From Deinococcus cellulosilyticus NBRC 106333 = KACC 11606 (GTDB lineage Bacteria; Deinococcota; Deinococci; Deinococcales; Deinococcaceae), in the NCBI RefSeq assembly GCF_007990775.1, contig NZ_BJXB01000002.1, forward strand, positions 62,001-126,000: a stretch of 64,000 nucleotides of DNA. Reading direction: 5' to 3'. The notes under the pieces were generated by a model. It searched no databases. It was given only the letters and a program-made list of their open reading frames with translations, and was not told the DNA's origin. Made by a program: the position numbers and the translations under genes. Shown in pieces: positions 38,091 through 48,637 of this stretch (positions are counted from its first letter, which is position 1; each line of letters starts with the position of its first letter).

Positions 38091-38127
38091 ACCGTCAGGA
38101 TGAGGTGAGGGTGCTCACCCTGACGGT
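38091..38127 (-). terminator. Hairpin after the third chitinase gene
   Basis: ACCGTCAGG pairs with CCTGACGGT, with a smaller GGTGAG/CTCACC stem inside. Confidence 0.65.
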
Positions 38128-38154
38128 GGAGGGCCAATGTTTAGCCAGAGGGAA

Positions 38155-40452
38155 TTACTTCAGGTTGTTGTAGATGGCCTTGGCCAGGGTTCCGGTGGAG
38201 TCATCGCCATCAAGGGACCAGACCATGCTGCCGCCCAGACCTTTGGACTTGATGTAGTTGGCTTTCTCCTGGATGACCTGCTCATCGTCGTAGCTCCAGA
38301 AGGTGCTGCCGTCGTACACCCACATCTGTTTGGTGACCGGGTGACGGAACTTGGTGCCAGCGAAGTTCTTGAGCACCTTGTAGTCCTCGATGCCTGCTTC
38401 GTAGGTGCCGCGTGCTGCTCCAGTGGCGCTCTGGTAGAGGCCGTTGTTGACGTTGGGGACGCCGGTCCAGCCACGTCCATAGAAGGGGATGCCCACGACC
38501 AGTTTGTTGGCAGGAACGCCTGCGCTCAGGAAGGTGTTGACAATGCTGTCCACACTGTAGTTCTTGGCGGGGGCGGTGCCAGGACCGCTGGGATCGGTGT
38601 AGAGGTTGCTGTGGAAGTTGGTGGGTCCGGTGGCGTCCCAGGCTCCACGGAAGTCGTAGGTCATGATGTTGATGAAATCCAGGTAGTCCTTGTAGAGGGC
38701 AGGCTCCTGGTTGGCCACTTTGTCTGCTCCACCGGGGGCGGCGATGGTGAGCTGGTACTTCTTGCCGTTTGTGGCGCCCAGAGCATCAAGCTGGGTGCGG
38801 AATTCTTTGAGCAGCAGTGTGAAGTTCTGCTTGTCGGCTGCGCTGACCGTGTTGGTGGGGAGACCGCCACCACCGGGGTATTCCCAGTCGATGTCGATCC
38901 CGTCAAAGACCCCTGCACCCACACCTGCTCCGCCCGTGGCAGAACCAGCGTCAACGGGCAGGTTGCCCTTGATGTAGACATCAATGCAGCTGGAAACCAG
39001 GGTTTTGCGCAGTGCGTCGGTGGATGCAGCGTTGGAGAACCACTTGCTCCAGGTCCATCCACCCAGGGAGATCAGCACTTTCAGGTTGGGGTACTTGGTC
39101 TTGAGTTTTTTCAGCTGGTTGAAGTTGCCTTTGAGCTTCTGGTCCCAGACGTCTGCAACGCCGTCCACGGACTCTGCAGCACTGAAGCCCTTCTGATAAT
39201 CGGCAAATCCGTCGCCACCGTCCTGGTTTCCACTCTCTGCACGGGTCACGATGCCGCACTTGTAGGTTCCATCGGGCTGTGCGTAGACGTTTCCGAAAGC
39301 GTAGTTGATGTGCGTGAGGGTGGGTGCAGTGCCACTGGTCTCAATGTTCTTGACCAGGTAACCACGGCCATAGATGCCCCACTGGGAGAAGTAGGCCACA
39401 CGGCGGTAGTTTCCACCAGGCTGCACAGGAATGTTGACAGTGGCGGTGACTGCAGTGCTGGTCTTGTTGTTGCCAGCAGCATCAAAGGCTTTCGCCGTGT
39501 AACTGTAGGTGCCGTTCTGGGCACTGCTGCTGAAGGAATCGGCGTAAGTGTAAGGTGCAGTGGTGTCCGTGGCAATCAGGGTGGTGCCCCGGTAAAATTC
39601 CACCTTGGTCACGCCCACGTTGTCGCTTGCCGTGGCGGTCAGGTTCACGTTTCCGGCAGCAGTCAGGCTGGTGGGACTGGCGGCCAGACTGACTGTGGGA
39701 GCAATGGTGTCTCCAGTACCCGGAATGTTCACCGTGAGGTTGGTGGCAGTGGAGGTCTTGTTGTTCCCAGCAGCATCAAATGCTTTCGCAGTAAACGCAT
39801 AAGTGCCGTTCTGGCTGCTCGAAGAAAAGCTCTGGCTGTACTCGTAGGGTGCAGTGGTGTCCGTGGCAACCAGCGTCCCGTTGCGGAAAAACTCCACTTT
39901 CGTCACCCCCACATTGTCACTCGCTGTCGCTGTCACTTTCGCTGTTCCGGCTGCCGTCAGCGTGGAAGGGGCCACCGTCGCAGACACTGTGGGAGCCACC
40001 GTATCACTGGGGGTTCCGGAGCAGGACTGCCCACTGATGGTGCAGGCGGTCACACCACTGAACACGCCCGTCCCAGAGTAGGACACTGTCACGCTGCCCC
40101 CAGCGGGGATGTTTCCGCCCCCCCAGCTGTTGGGGGTGATGGTGTAAGAGCCATCGGCGTTCTTGACGGCATTCCCACCCGCACCCCAGGGTGCACCACT
40201 AATGCCAGCGTTGCCGTTGAACTTGAAGTTGAGGCTCCAGGTGCTCACCGCAGTGTCCCCGGTGTTCTTCAGGGTGATCACTCCGTTAAAGCCACTGTCC
40301 CAGGCGCTGCTGGTCGTGAAGGTCGCGGACAGGACTGCAGCCTGCTGGCTGACCTGAAGGTTCTGTTGAACAGGGGCGGTATCGCTGGAGCAGCCAACAA
40401 AGGTGACAGCTCCCATGACCAGAAGACCGGTAATGAGCAGTGACTTCTTCAC
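38155..40452 (-). CDS. Modular GH18 chitinase lipoprotein (CBM2-Ig-Ig-GH18)
   Basis: A 765-residue protein. The GTG start at 40452 follows AAGGAGG by nine bases. It has a lipoprotein signal (LLVMGAVTFVGC, Cys about 21), a CBM2 (about 40-150), two Ig-like repeats (about 160-345) and a GH18 barrel (about 355-765) with FDGIDIDWEYPGGGG, carrying all the catalytic acids, plus the SLGGWTWS strand and MTYDFRGAWD. It resembles processive ChiA-like enzymes. It is first in a leftward series of three chitinases. Confidence 0.94.
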   Translation of the reverse strand: MKKSLLITGLLVMGAVTFVGCSSDTAPVQQNLQVSQQAAVLSATFTTSSAWDSGFNGVITLKNTGDTAVSTWSLNFKFNGNAGISGAPWGAGGNAVKNADGSYTITPNSWGGGNIPAGGSVTVSYSGTGVFSGVTACTISGQSCSGTPSDTVAPTVSATVAPSTLTAAGTAKVTATASDNVGVTKVEFFRNGTLVATDTTAPYEYSQSFSSSSQNGTYAFTAKAFDAAGNNKTSTATNLTVNIPGTGDTIAPTVSLAASPTSLTAAGNVNLTATASDNVGVTKVEFYRGTTLIATDTTAPYTYADSFSSSAQNGTYSYTAKAFDAAGNNKTSTAVTATVNIPVQPGGNYRRVAYFSQWGIYGRGYLVKNIETSGTAPTLTHINYAFGNVYAQPDGTYKCGIVTRAESGNQDGGDGFADYQKGFSAAESVDGVADVWDQKLKGNFNQLKKLKTKYPNLKVLISLGGWTWSKWFSNAASTDALRKTLVSSCIDVYIKGNLPVDAGSATGGAGVGAGVFDGIDIDWEYPGGGGLPTNTVSAADKQNFTLLLKEFRTQLDALGATNGKKYQLTIAAPGGADKVANQEPALYKDYLDFINIMTYDFRGAWDATGPTNFHSNLYTDPSGPGTAPAKNYSVDSIVNTFLSAGVPANKLVVGIPFYGRGWTGVPNVNNGLYQSATGAARGTYEAGIEDYKVLKNFAGTKFRHPVTKQMWVYDGSTFWSYDDEQVIQEKANYIKSKGLGGSMVWSLDGDDSTGTLAKAIYNNLK
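39699..40346 (-). repeat. Ig-CBM2 coding repeat, copy C
   Basis: Partner of copy A at 35257-35912; differences are scattered single bases. Confidence 0.85.
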
Positions 40453-40523
40453 AGTAAAAAACCTCCTTGCGTGCGGTTTCCCGCACACATGAACAGCAGC
40501 AAGTTGAAAGGTTGTGTAACAAA

Positions 40524-40549
40524 ACTATACATAACCACTTTACTACCAA
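40524..40549 (-). promoter_or_regulatory. Promoter of the chitinase series
   Basis: TATAGT on the minus strand is preceded by TTGGTAGTAAAGTGGTTA, which has two TGGT half-sites and no clear -35. It lies about 70 bases upstream of the GTG. Confidence 0.5.
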
Positions 40550-40663
40550 TTTCATTTTTGTCTAGACGAATTTTACCGGTATATAGGTGACATGTCTCAC
40601 AACTTTACCTGTAAATATCGATTTGAAAAGCGGTTTCCGCACTGATACAGGATTTCCCCAATG

Positions 40664-40749
40664 GTGGTATCATGCTACCACTTAGATACCAATTCCAGAT
40701 GTGGTCCTATCCACCCGGACCACTTCAGCACCAGCGCAGCAAGTGGTCC
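40664..40749. promoter_or_regulatory. Cluster of GTGGT inverted repeats upstream of the chitinase promoter
   Basis: GTGGTA-six bases-TACCAC (40664-40681), GTGGTCC-nine bases-GGACCAC (40701-40723) and a further GTGGTCC (40743-40749). The wording recalls GntR/DasR-like sites used for N-acetylglucosamine control, but the spacing differs. Confidence 0.5.
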
Positions 40750-40871
40750 CATCAAATGCTCAAATCGATCAAAATGAAACAGGTTCAAAAATTGAAAACG
40801 AGCACAACTCACCAGAATTGTGTTTTTTGTGACAGCCCGGAAATGCGCTCTGGTGCTCCAAAAAAGAAAAA

Positions 40872-40889
40872 GGCCAGCCGAAGCTGACC
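40872..40889 (-). terminator. Terminator of the suf operon
   Basis: GGTCAGC-TTCG-GCTGGCC followed by TTTTTCTTTTTT on the minus strand. Confidence 0.93.
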
Positions 40890-40907
40890 CTTTAAAGGCA
40901 AAGTGGT

Positions 40908-42251
40908 TTAGACTGCGCCGACTTTTTCAGCAATGATGCCTTCGATGTATTTGACCACATTCTCCAGAGGGAGCCTGGACAGCACATCCTCCAGGAAAGC
41001 GGTCACCAGCATCTTCTCTGCACTGGCACGGGGAATCCCACGGGAAAGCAGGTAGAAGAGCTGCTCGTGGTCCACAGGTCCGGTGGTGGAACCGTGGGAG
41101 CAACGCACATCGTTGGCGTTGATTTCCAGCTGGGGGATGCTGTCGTTGCGGGCTTCGCTGGACAGCATCAGGGTGCGGTGCTTCTGGTAGGCGTCGGTCT
41201 TCTGTGCCCCCAGATCCACCTTGATCATTCCAGAAAACACCCCTCTGGACTCGTGGCTGTTCACAGCTTTGTAGAGCAGGTCAGAGTGGGCATGAGGAGC
41301 CGCGTGGTGCTGCAGGGTGTAGTGGTCAAAGTGCTGGTCTTCGCTGGCGAAGTACAGGCCCAGCATTTCACTGCTCGAGCCCTGACCACGCAGGTAGGAC
41401 TGCATTTCGGTGCGGGACAGGTCTGCACCCATGGTGACCACCAGGCTGTTGAGGGTGGCGTCACGGTCCACATCGCCACGCTGGCGCTGGATGTGGGTGA
41501 CCCCTCTACCCCAGTTCTGCACACTCACGTAACGCAGGTTGGCTCCATCACGCACGATCAGTTCCACAGCCCCGAAAGCGTAGGCGTCAGAAAGCTCATG
41601 GCTGTCCTGTTCGTCGATGAAGGTCACCTTGGAGTTGGCTTCTGCCACCACCAGGGTGCGGGTGGCGGTGTAGGCTCCGCTCTCCTCCATCACACGGAAG
41701 GAACCCAGGGGCAGGTCCACTTCCACACCACGGGGCACATACACGAAAGCACCGTTCGTCCAGACGGCAGCGTTCAGGGCACTGAATTTGCCTTCGGAAG
41801 GATCGGGGGACTTGCTGGGGGTGGTGCCAGGAGCGGCAATGGTGGTGTCGTCGGGCACCTCGGCAGGCACGATGCTGTACAGGTACTTGCGCACCAGATC
41901 CGGGTGGGTCTCCAGGGCGCTCTTCAGGTCGGTGAAGACCACGCCTTTTGAAGCCAGTTCTTCAGGAACGTGCTTGTAGACCACATCGGGACCATTGAAC
42001 ACCAGGTATCCGGCCACGTCGGTGCTGCTCAGACGGGCTTTGACCAGTTCAGGCAGCTCTTCAGCACTGCTGACAGGCTGCACCACCTGTGCAGGCTTCA
42101 GGCTTTGCAGGTCGATGTAAGACACATCGGTGTACTTCCAGGCCTCCACCTTGCGGTTTGGGACAGGGAGGCTTTCGTAGAGGCCAAAAGCCTCCACTCT
42201 TTTTTGTGAGAGCCACTCGGGCTCACCAGTGCGGTTTAAAATCTGGGTCAT
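40908..42251 (-). CDS. sufD: Fe-S assembly protein SufD
   Basis: A 447-residue scaffold partner of SufB and SufC. The start (EPEWLSQKRVEAFGLYESLPVPNRKVEAWKYTD) and the C-terminal core (MLSSEARNDSIPQLEINANDVRCSHGSTTG, with the conserved Cys-Ser-His; GIPRASAEKMLV) are typical of SufD. ATG at 42251 has GAGGAG upstream. It is the last gene of a leftward suf operon and is followed by a strong terminator. Confidence 0.95.
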   Translation of the reverse strand: MTQILNRTGEPEWLSQKRVEAFGLYESLPVPNRKVEAWKYTDVSYIDLQSLKPAQVVQPVSSAEELPELVKARLSSTDVAGYLVFNGPDVVYKHVPEELASKGVVFTDLKSALETHPDLVRKYLYSIVPAEVPDDTTIAAPGTTPSKSPDPSEGKFSALNAAVWTNGAFVYVPRGVEVDLPLGSFRVMEESGAYTATRTLVVAEANSKVTFIDEQDSHELSDAYAFGAVELIVRDGANLRYVSVQNWGRGVTHIQRQRGDVDRDATLNSLVVTMGADLSRTEMQSYLRGQGSSSEMLGLYFASEDQHFDHYTLQHHAAPHAHSDLLYKAVNSHESRGVFSGMIKVDLGAQKTDAYQKHRTLMLSSEARNDSIPQLEINANDVRCSHGSTTGPVDHEQLFYLLSRGIPRASAEKMLVTAFLEDVLSRLPLENVVKYIEGIIAEKVGAV

Positions 42252-42267
42252 CTCTGCTCCTCGAAAT

Positions 42268-42780
42268 TCAGGGGGCGGTGCTGTTGTCAAAGGTCACGGG
42301 CGGTTCTTCTGCACGACGGGCCGGAGAATAAAAATTCTTCTCCAGGGCAGCCACGATGTCACGGGTGGTCTCCTCGTCAATGTTCTGCCCAAAGAAAACC
42401 CCAGTGCGTCTCTGGTAGTTGTAGCGCCAGAGGGTCTCTCCAGTGCTGCGCTGAACCACCCGCAGGGTCACGGCGGTGATGTAGGGGGTGCGTCCAGGCT
42501 CAACAGGAGAGGACTCCACATTGGCCACCAGCAGATAATCCCCTGCTGGTTTACCGGTGTCCCAGAGCAATTTGAACTTGTGGGACTCCAGACGGGTGGC
42601 CAGGAGGTCCTTGAAACGACCTCCCAGCGATCCCGTGAACTCACCCATCACGAAAGCCTCTACAGGCAAGGGCTTGCTCAGGTTTTCTCCCACCGCAATG
42701 GGGGTGGAATCCATCACATTGGCAGGGAAACACCCGGTCAGGGCAAAGCAGAGCAACACACCAGCATAGAGACGTTTCAT
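42268..42780 (-). CDS. Lipoprotein inside the suf operon
   Basis: A 170-residue protein with a lipoprotein signal (LYAGVLLCFALTGCF, Cys 17). The mature domain has strands like those of outer-membrane assembly or DUF4136-type lipoproteins (ITAVTLRVVQRSTGETLWRYNYQ), but I do not recognise it firmly. It lies three bases after sufB and 16 before sufD, so it is co-transcribed. Why an envelope lipoprotein is here is unclear. Confidence 0.75.
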   Translation of the reverse strand: MKRLYAGVLLCFALTGCFPANVMDSTPIAVGENLSKPLPVEAFVMGEFTGSLGGRFKDLLATRLESHKFKLLWDTGKPAGDYLLVANVESSPVEPGRTPYITAVTLRVVQRSTGETLWRYNYQRRTGVFFGQNIDEETTRDIVAALEKNFYSPARRAEEPPVTFDNSTAP

Positions 42781-42783
42781 GGT

Positions 42784-44184
<1,401 letters not shown>

Positions 44185-44217
44185 TGCTGTCCTCCTGTGT
44201 GGGCAGAGCCTTTGACG

Positions 44218-44808
44218 CTAGACTTCCCACGTAGACTGATACTGTCGATTTGCCAGCCTGTCCAGCAGTTCTTTTTTCACGGTCAGGGTCTTACGGATGC
44301 GGGCTTTCAGCTCATGGCCTCCAGCGGTCTCCAGAATGTCTCCGTGCTCGATGTCCGCACTTCTGGCATACACCATGTACGGATTGATGATGCACTTGAA
44401 ATCCAGCATGAGGGACATCGCGGCAGAAGAATAGGACATGTAACTGTGGTGCAGTCCTCCGACGCTCACAAAGGTGATGATCTTGTCAAACCACACCGCA
44501 GTGCGTCCCAGTTCTGGATAATGGGTGCCCACCGTTTCGATCAGTTTCTTGAGGTTCGCACAGATGCTCCAGTTGTACACCGGAAACATCAGGATGATCC
44601 CCTCTGCGCCCAGAATCTTCTCGCGCCAGAAATGGGTGTTCGGGTGGTTGAAAATCTGGTCGTTGTCGAAATCGGGAAGCGGGTGGTCCCCGTAATCCAG
44701 CCATTCAAAATCCAGGGTGCCAGAAGCATGTTCCTGCATCCAGCGAGCAAGCATTCTTCCTTTGCTCTCTGGATCAAGACTGGTGGAGATGAGGATCACT
44801 CTTGCCAT
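44218..44808 (-). CDS. NAD(P)H-dependent flavin reductase-like protein
   Basis: A 196-residue flavodoxin-fold protein: VILISTSLDPESKGRMLA (phosphate loop), LMFPVYNWSICANLKKLIE (the P-x-Y-x-x-S flavin site) and a GGLHHSY loop. It resembles NADPH-dependent FMN reductases. Position between the acidic protein and sufB suggests it could supply electrons or flavin to Fe-S assembly (SufBC2D is known to bind FADH2), but this is inference. ATG at 44808 has AGGGG upstream. Confidence 0.82.
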   Translation of the reverse strand: MARVILISTSLDPESKGRMLARWMQEHASGTLDFEWLDYGDHPLPDFDNDQIFNHPNTHFWREKILGAEGIILMFPVYNWSICANLKKLIETVGTHYPELGRTAVWFDKIITFVSVGGLHHSYMSYSSAAMSLMLDFKCIINPYMVYARSADIEHGDILETAGGHELKARIRKTLTVKKELLDRLANRQYQSTWEV

Positions 44809-44821
44809 CACATGCCCCTGT

Positions 44822-45250
44822 TCAGAAATCCAGCGCCAGGTGAAAACGCACACCTTCGCTCTGGCAGGCTTGCAACACTTTTTGCAGATCCTGAAGATCT
44901 TCCTGAACGTCTTCTGCAGTAAACCCACCAAAAGACTGCTCAGGACTGGACTTCAGGGCCTCAAGCAATGCACTGACTGTTCTGAGGGCTTCTGCAGCAT
45001 CGAACCATTCCCGGTCTTCAGAAGCCATCTGTTCCTCTGCTGCAAAGTCATCCTCGTTCAGGTCGTCTTCATCGGGGTCCTCCAGCAAATCGAGGGCCTC
45101 TGTGTGGTCCATGAATTCCTCCAGTGGAGTGACACCCAGACGCTCACTCAGGTCCTGCAGATCTTCGATGGCATGGGCAAGGGCCTTGCCATCAATGAAC
45201 GCATCCACCTTCAATTCGCTTTCCGGAACGATGAACAGTGCAAGACTCAT
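44822..45250 (-). CDS. Acidic protein of unknown function in the suf operon
   Basis: A 142-residue, strongly acidic protein (a DPDEDDLNEDDF stretch about residue 60) that starts MSLALFIVPESELKVDAFIDG. It is probably helical after residue 20. It begins four bases after the sufC stop, so translation is probably coupled. Its layout is vaguely like DUF1877-type proteins; I do not recognise it. Close linkage to sufC suggests a role in Fe-S assembly. Confidence 0.7.
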   Translation of the reverse strand: MSLALFIVPESELKVDAFIDGKALAHAIEDLQDLSERLGVTPLEEFMDHTEALDLLEDPDEDDLNEDDFAAEEQMASEDREWFDAAEALRTVSALLEALKSSPEQSFGGFTAEDVQEDLQDLQKVLQACQSEGVRFHLALDF

Positions 45251-45254
45251 GGGT

Positions 45255-46010
45255 TTACGCGCCTGCCAGCTCTTTGACCCAGTCGTAGCCTTCGGTGTCG
45301 AGCTTCTTGGCAAGCTCAGGGCCACCGGATTCCACAACGCGGCCATTCACAATCACGTGAACCTTGTCAGGGACGATGTAATCCAGCAGACGCTGGTAGT
45401 GGGTGATGATCAGGCCACCGAGGTTTTCGCCGCGCATGCTGTTCACACCTTTGGCCACGATTTTGAGGGCGTCCACGTCGAGACCGGAGTCGGTTTCATC
45501 CATGATGATGTACTCGGGTTCGAGCATCAGCATCTGCAGAATCTCGTTGCGCTTCTTCTCACCGCCGGAGAAGCCTTCGTTGAGGTAACGCTCCACGACG
45601 CTCTCGGGCCATTCAAGCACTTCGAGGGCGTGGGTCAATTTCTGGTAGAACTCCATGAAGCCCACTTCTTCCCCTTCCGCCTTGCGGGCCTGCATGGCCA
45701 GACGCAGGAAGTTGGCGATGGTCACACCGGGGATTTCCACGGGGTACTGGAACGCCAGGAACAGGCCTTTGCGGGCACGCTCGTCGGGTTCCATTTCCAG
45801 GATGTTCTCGCCGTCCAGCAGGATCTCGCCGGACTCGACGGTGTACTCGGGGTCCCCGATCAGGACTTTGGCAAGGGTGCTTTTGCCGTTGCCGTTGGGC
45901 CCCATGATGGCGTGCAGTTCGCCTTTGGGAACAATGAGGTTCACGCCGTTGAGGATTTTCTTGTCGCCGACAGAGACGTGTAAGTCACGGATTTCGAGTT
46001 GATGGGTCAT
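45255..46010 (-). CDS. sufC: Fe-S assembly ATPase SufC
   Basis: A 251-residue ABC-type ATPase that drives the SufBCD scaffold. Walker A is GPNGNGKST, the signature is FSGGEKKRNEIL, Walker B is YIIMDETDSGLD, and the switch histidine is in ITHYQRLL; the DETDSGLD form is characteristic of SufC. It leads the suf operon. An upstream 5-5-5 repeat (CTCGC/GCGAG, 46080-46094) is a possible control site. Confidence 0.97.
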   Translation of the reverse strand: MTHQLEIRDLHVSVGDKKILNGVNLIVPKGELHAIMGPNGNGKSTLAKVLIGDPEYTVESGEILLDGENILEMEPDERARKGLFLAFQYPVEIPGVTIANFLRLAMQARKAEGEEVGFMEFYQKLTHALEVLEWPESVVERYLNEGFSGGEKKRNEILQMLMLEPEYIIMDETDSGLDVDALKIVAKGVNSMRGENLGGLIITHYQRLLDYIVPDKVHVIVNGRVVESGGPELAKKLDTEGYDWVKELAGA

Positions 46011-46291
46011 GTGGTGGTGCCTCCATTGATTTGCTGTCCCACTGGGCTTTGTCTGTGGGTGTCCCGGGTCTGTCAGGATCTCGCTTATTGCGAGTCATTC
46101 CTAATACCAGAGTCCATTGTACGGGTCCAACCCCTCAAAGTCGAGTGATTTACTGTAGATTCTAGACCTTCTGCGAGACGCAAAATGTCCTGCAAGCACG
46201 ATGGAGAAAAAGGTTCAGGTACTGGGATGGGGACAGGAGTTCTGTGGTTTAACCGGTCATGGAGGTGCAGTGTTGGATAAACTGTAAGAAC

Positions 46292-46939
46292 ATGGATCTT
46301 GAAAACCTGTTTAACAAAGAAGCAAAACACCTCAGGCGAGAAGCCCATCTGCTGACCACCACAGAAACCCCTTCAGGCATTGTTGGATACTGGGGCGGCC
46401 AATTTAAATATCCTTCCTCATTCTCAGATCAACAAAACACCCAACACATTCTGACATTGCTTTCACAGGCTGTTCCATCTGCACAACGGGGCCTCACCGC
46501 ATTCCAGCATGAAGGTCCTGATGATGAAGCGCTGTATCAGGTCTGCACCGATTCTTATCCTCTGCTGGAGCCTGAACCCTTATACATGGTTCCTCGAACC
46601 AGCCTGCCACCCATTCAGGCCATCTGCCTTCATGGTTCCAGTGATGTGGAAAGGTGGCTCCAAAGCATGGGGCTCAGCCGAATGGACCACTGGAAACTCC
46701 CTGCAGACCTGGAAGACATGTACAACGATCTGGTGGGCTTTGAACCCTGGTTCTGGTGGCAGGAAGAAGGGATCGTGGCGGTTCTGAACCCCTGGCATGT
46801 CATGTGGCCAGACGATGAAATGTACAGCATTCCACCTGTGGAGCTGAAAGTGGGAACCCTCAGAGATGCAGAACCCTACTTGCAGATCTGGCATTCAAAG
46901 GCAAGTCAGGCGTTCTGGATGGATTCCAAAATCACATGA
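46292..46939 (+). CDS. Protein of unknown function
   Basis: A 215-residue soluble protein rich in Trp and acidic residues (for example WKLPADLEDMYNDLVGFEPWFWWQEEG and WHVMWPDDEMY). No family recognised. The chosen ATG at 46292 lies 8 bases after TAAACT (leaderless), better supported than the ATG at 46259. It is divergent from sufC and converges on the HD-GYP gene. Confidence 0.65.
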   Translation: MDLENLFNKEAKHLRREAHLLTTTETPSGIVGYWGGQFKYPSSFSDQQNTQHILTLLSQAVPSAQRGLTAFQHEGPDDEALYQVCTDSYPLLEPEPLYMVPRTSLPPIQAICLHGSSDVERWLQSMGLSRMDHWKLPADLEDMYNDLVGFEPWFWWQEEGIVAVLNPWHVMWPDDEMYSIPPVELKVGTLRDAEPYLQIWHSKASQAFWMDSKIT

Positions 46940-46964
46940 TCCAGATCACTCAGAAATCCATCCC

Positions 46965-48536
46965 TTAAGGTTTCTTTCCCATCATCTCCACGAAAGCCTG
47001 CACCACCTGAGGATCAAAATGCCGCCCCGACTGGTTCTGGATGTGTTTCATCACGTCCTCTTCTGGCATGCCTTTGCGGTAGGGGCGGTCACTGGTCATG
47101 GCGTCCCACACATCCACCACAGAGAAAATCCGGGCTGCCAGTGGGATCTGCTCGCCTTCGAGGCCAAAGGGATAACCTGTGCCGTCCCATTTTTCGTGGT
47201 GGTAATACGGAATGTCGAGGTCTTTTTGCAGGTACTCAATGTCTCGCAGCATGGCATGCGCCCAGACCGGATGCTGCTTGATGATCTCGAATTCATGGCT
47301 GGTGAGTTTCCCTGGTTTGTGCAGGATCTCATCGGGGATGCCCAGTTTGCCGATGTCGTGGAGCAAAGCACCTCTGCGGATGTGCTCAAGGTCCTGACCT
47401 TCAATCCCCATGTGCTTTGCGAGGCGCATGCTGCTTTCCATCACCCTTTTGGAGTGGCCCTCGGTTTCCTTGTCCCTGAGGTCCAGTGCCCGCACCCAGC
47501 CTTCAAGTGTGGCGTCATAGGTGCGAATCAGTTGCTGGTTGGTGTGCCTGAGTTCCCGCATCAGGGCCTGCTGGTACACCGAAATCGCCAGATGGGAGGC
47601 GAGCAGTTCAAAGAAGGACAGCCACCATGCGTTGGGTCTGAGGGTGCCCCTGTGAAAGACCTCCAGAATGCCCAGCAGTTCCCCTTTGACCGTCAAAGGT
47701 GTGCCCACATAGCCGGTGAATCCTTCTCTCAAAAGAAACTCCTTTGAAGGAAGATCGAAACTGTCCGGGTCCAGGTGGTTGATGACCTGGGTTTTCATTT
47801 CTTTGAGCACAATTCCGGCAAGACCGTAAGTGCGGTGGATGCGGTACCCGTAGTCTGTGGGGGTGCGGTGCCCAATGGTGTCGATGAGTTCCAGGGTCTC
47901 AGTGCCCTTGTCGTAGAGGAAAAATACGGCGGCATCTGCCTGCAGGGCTTCACGGGTGTAGTACAGCACCAGTTTGAGGGTTTCGTGCCATTCCAGATGG
48001 TCGGTGATGCTGACCTGCAACTCCTGGAAGTAATACAGGGCGTTCAGGTAGCGCTGGAAGACATGCTGGCGGTACAGGGCCTTGCTGATGTGCTCCGAGA
48101 GTTCGGGCAGCAGGCTCCAGTGTTCCCCCTGCATTTCCCACACCTGGGTGCGCTGTTCATCAAGAGCAACAGAGAAAGTTCTGGAAGGGTCAAGGGTCTC
48201 AGTGTACAGCGGAGAAATGATCTGGCTGTCCATCAGGGTAAAACGCAGGCCCTCCTGCAGGAAGCGGGCCGTGCAGTCCAGAATCTCGGATTCACTGGTG
48301 TACTGGAAGATCTCCTGCAGAAATCGGTTCCAGCGTTCCATCATCTCCTGGTCCTGCACCAGCAGCACAGACTGATCAATCAGGCGGTAGAGTTTCCACA
48401 GGCCATGTGTGGCCTGCAACTGGGTGCCTTCCCGGAAGGCATTGACCCACGCTTCAAGATCCGCTGGAAGGGTCCAGCCTGCGGGTGCCTGCATCACCTC
48501 TCCATCTGCACGGAGCACCACCGGATTTGACAGCAT
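46965..48536 (-). CDS. GAF/HD-GYP domain protein, predicted c-di-GMP phosphodiesterase
   Basis: A 523-residue protein. The first 130 residues are unassigned, a GAF-type sensor (about 180-325) follows, then an HD-GYP domain (about 345-520). The key motifs are present: LLHDIGKLGIP, KHPVWAHAML, HHEKWDGTGYPFGLEGEQIP (HHExxDGxGYP) and DVWDAMTSDRPYR. Such enzymes hydrolyse cyclic di-GMP. ATG at 48536 has GGGAGAGG upstream; TACACT about 40 bases further is a possible -10. Confidence 0.93.
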   Translation of the reverse strand: MLSNPVVLRADGEVMQAPAGWTLPADLEAWVNAFREGTQLQATHGLWKLYRLIDQSVLLVQDQEMMERWNRFLQEIFQYTSESEILDCTARFLQEGLRFTLMDSQIISPLYTETLDPSRTFSVALDEQRTQVWEMQGEHWSLLPELSEHISKALYRQHVFQRYLNALYYFQELQVSITDHLEWHETLKLVLYYTREALQADAAVFFLYDKGTETLELIDTIGHRTPTDYGYRIHRTYGLAGIVLKEMKTQVINHLDPDSFDLPSKEFLLREGFTGYVGTPLTVKGELLGILEVFHRGTLRPNAWWLSFFELLASHLAISVYQQALMRELRHTNQQLIRTYDATLEGWVRALDLRDKETEGHSKRVMESSMRLAKHMGIEGQDLEHIRRGALLHDIGKLGIPDEILHKPGKLTSHEFEIIKQHPVWAHAMLRDIEYLQKDLDIPYYHHEKWDGTGYPFGLEGEQIPLAARIFSVVDVWDAMTSDRPYRKGMPEEDVMKHIQNQSGRHFDPQVVQAFVEMMGKKP

Positions 48537-48637
48537 CAACCTCTCCCCTCTCCAAACTTCTGCTGGAGGACAGTGTACCGAAAAAGCCCTGACCACTTGC
48601 TTACCCTGACAAAGCCTGTGCCGGGTTCAAACGGTCA

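Larger units (their letters stand above)
40453..40907. other. Non-coding control region upstream of the chitinase genes
   Basis: No convincing gene. On the minus strand it holds a leader hairpin (GTGCGG/CCGCAC, 40473-40488), a -10 box TATAGT (40524-40529), inverted repeats (40664-40723) and, at the far end, the sufD terminator (40872-40889). Confidence 0.6.

Noticed and set aside
38137..40443. Long open frame opposite the third chitinase gene
   Set aside because: Product repeats simply reflect the Ig/CBM2 repeats on the real strand.
40672..40887. 71-codon frame upstream of the chitinase promoter
   Set aside because: No ribosome site, unusual composition, and it runs over operator-like repeats and the suf terminator.
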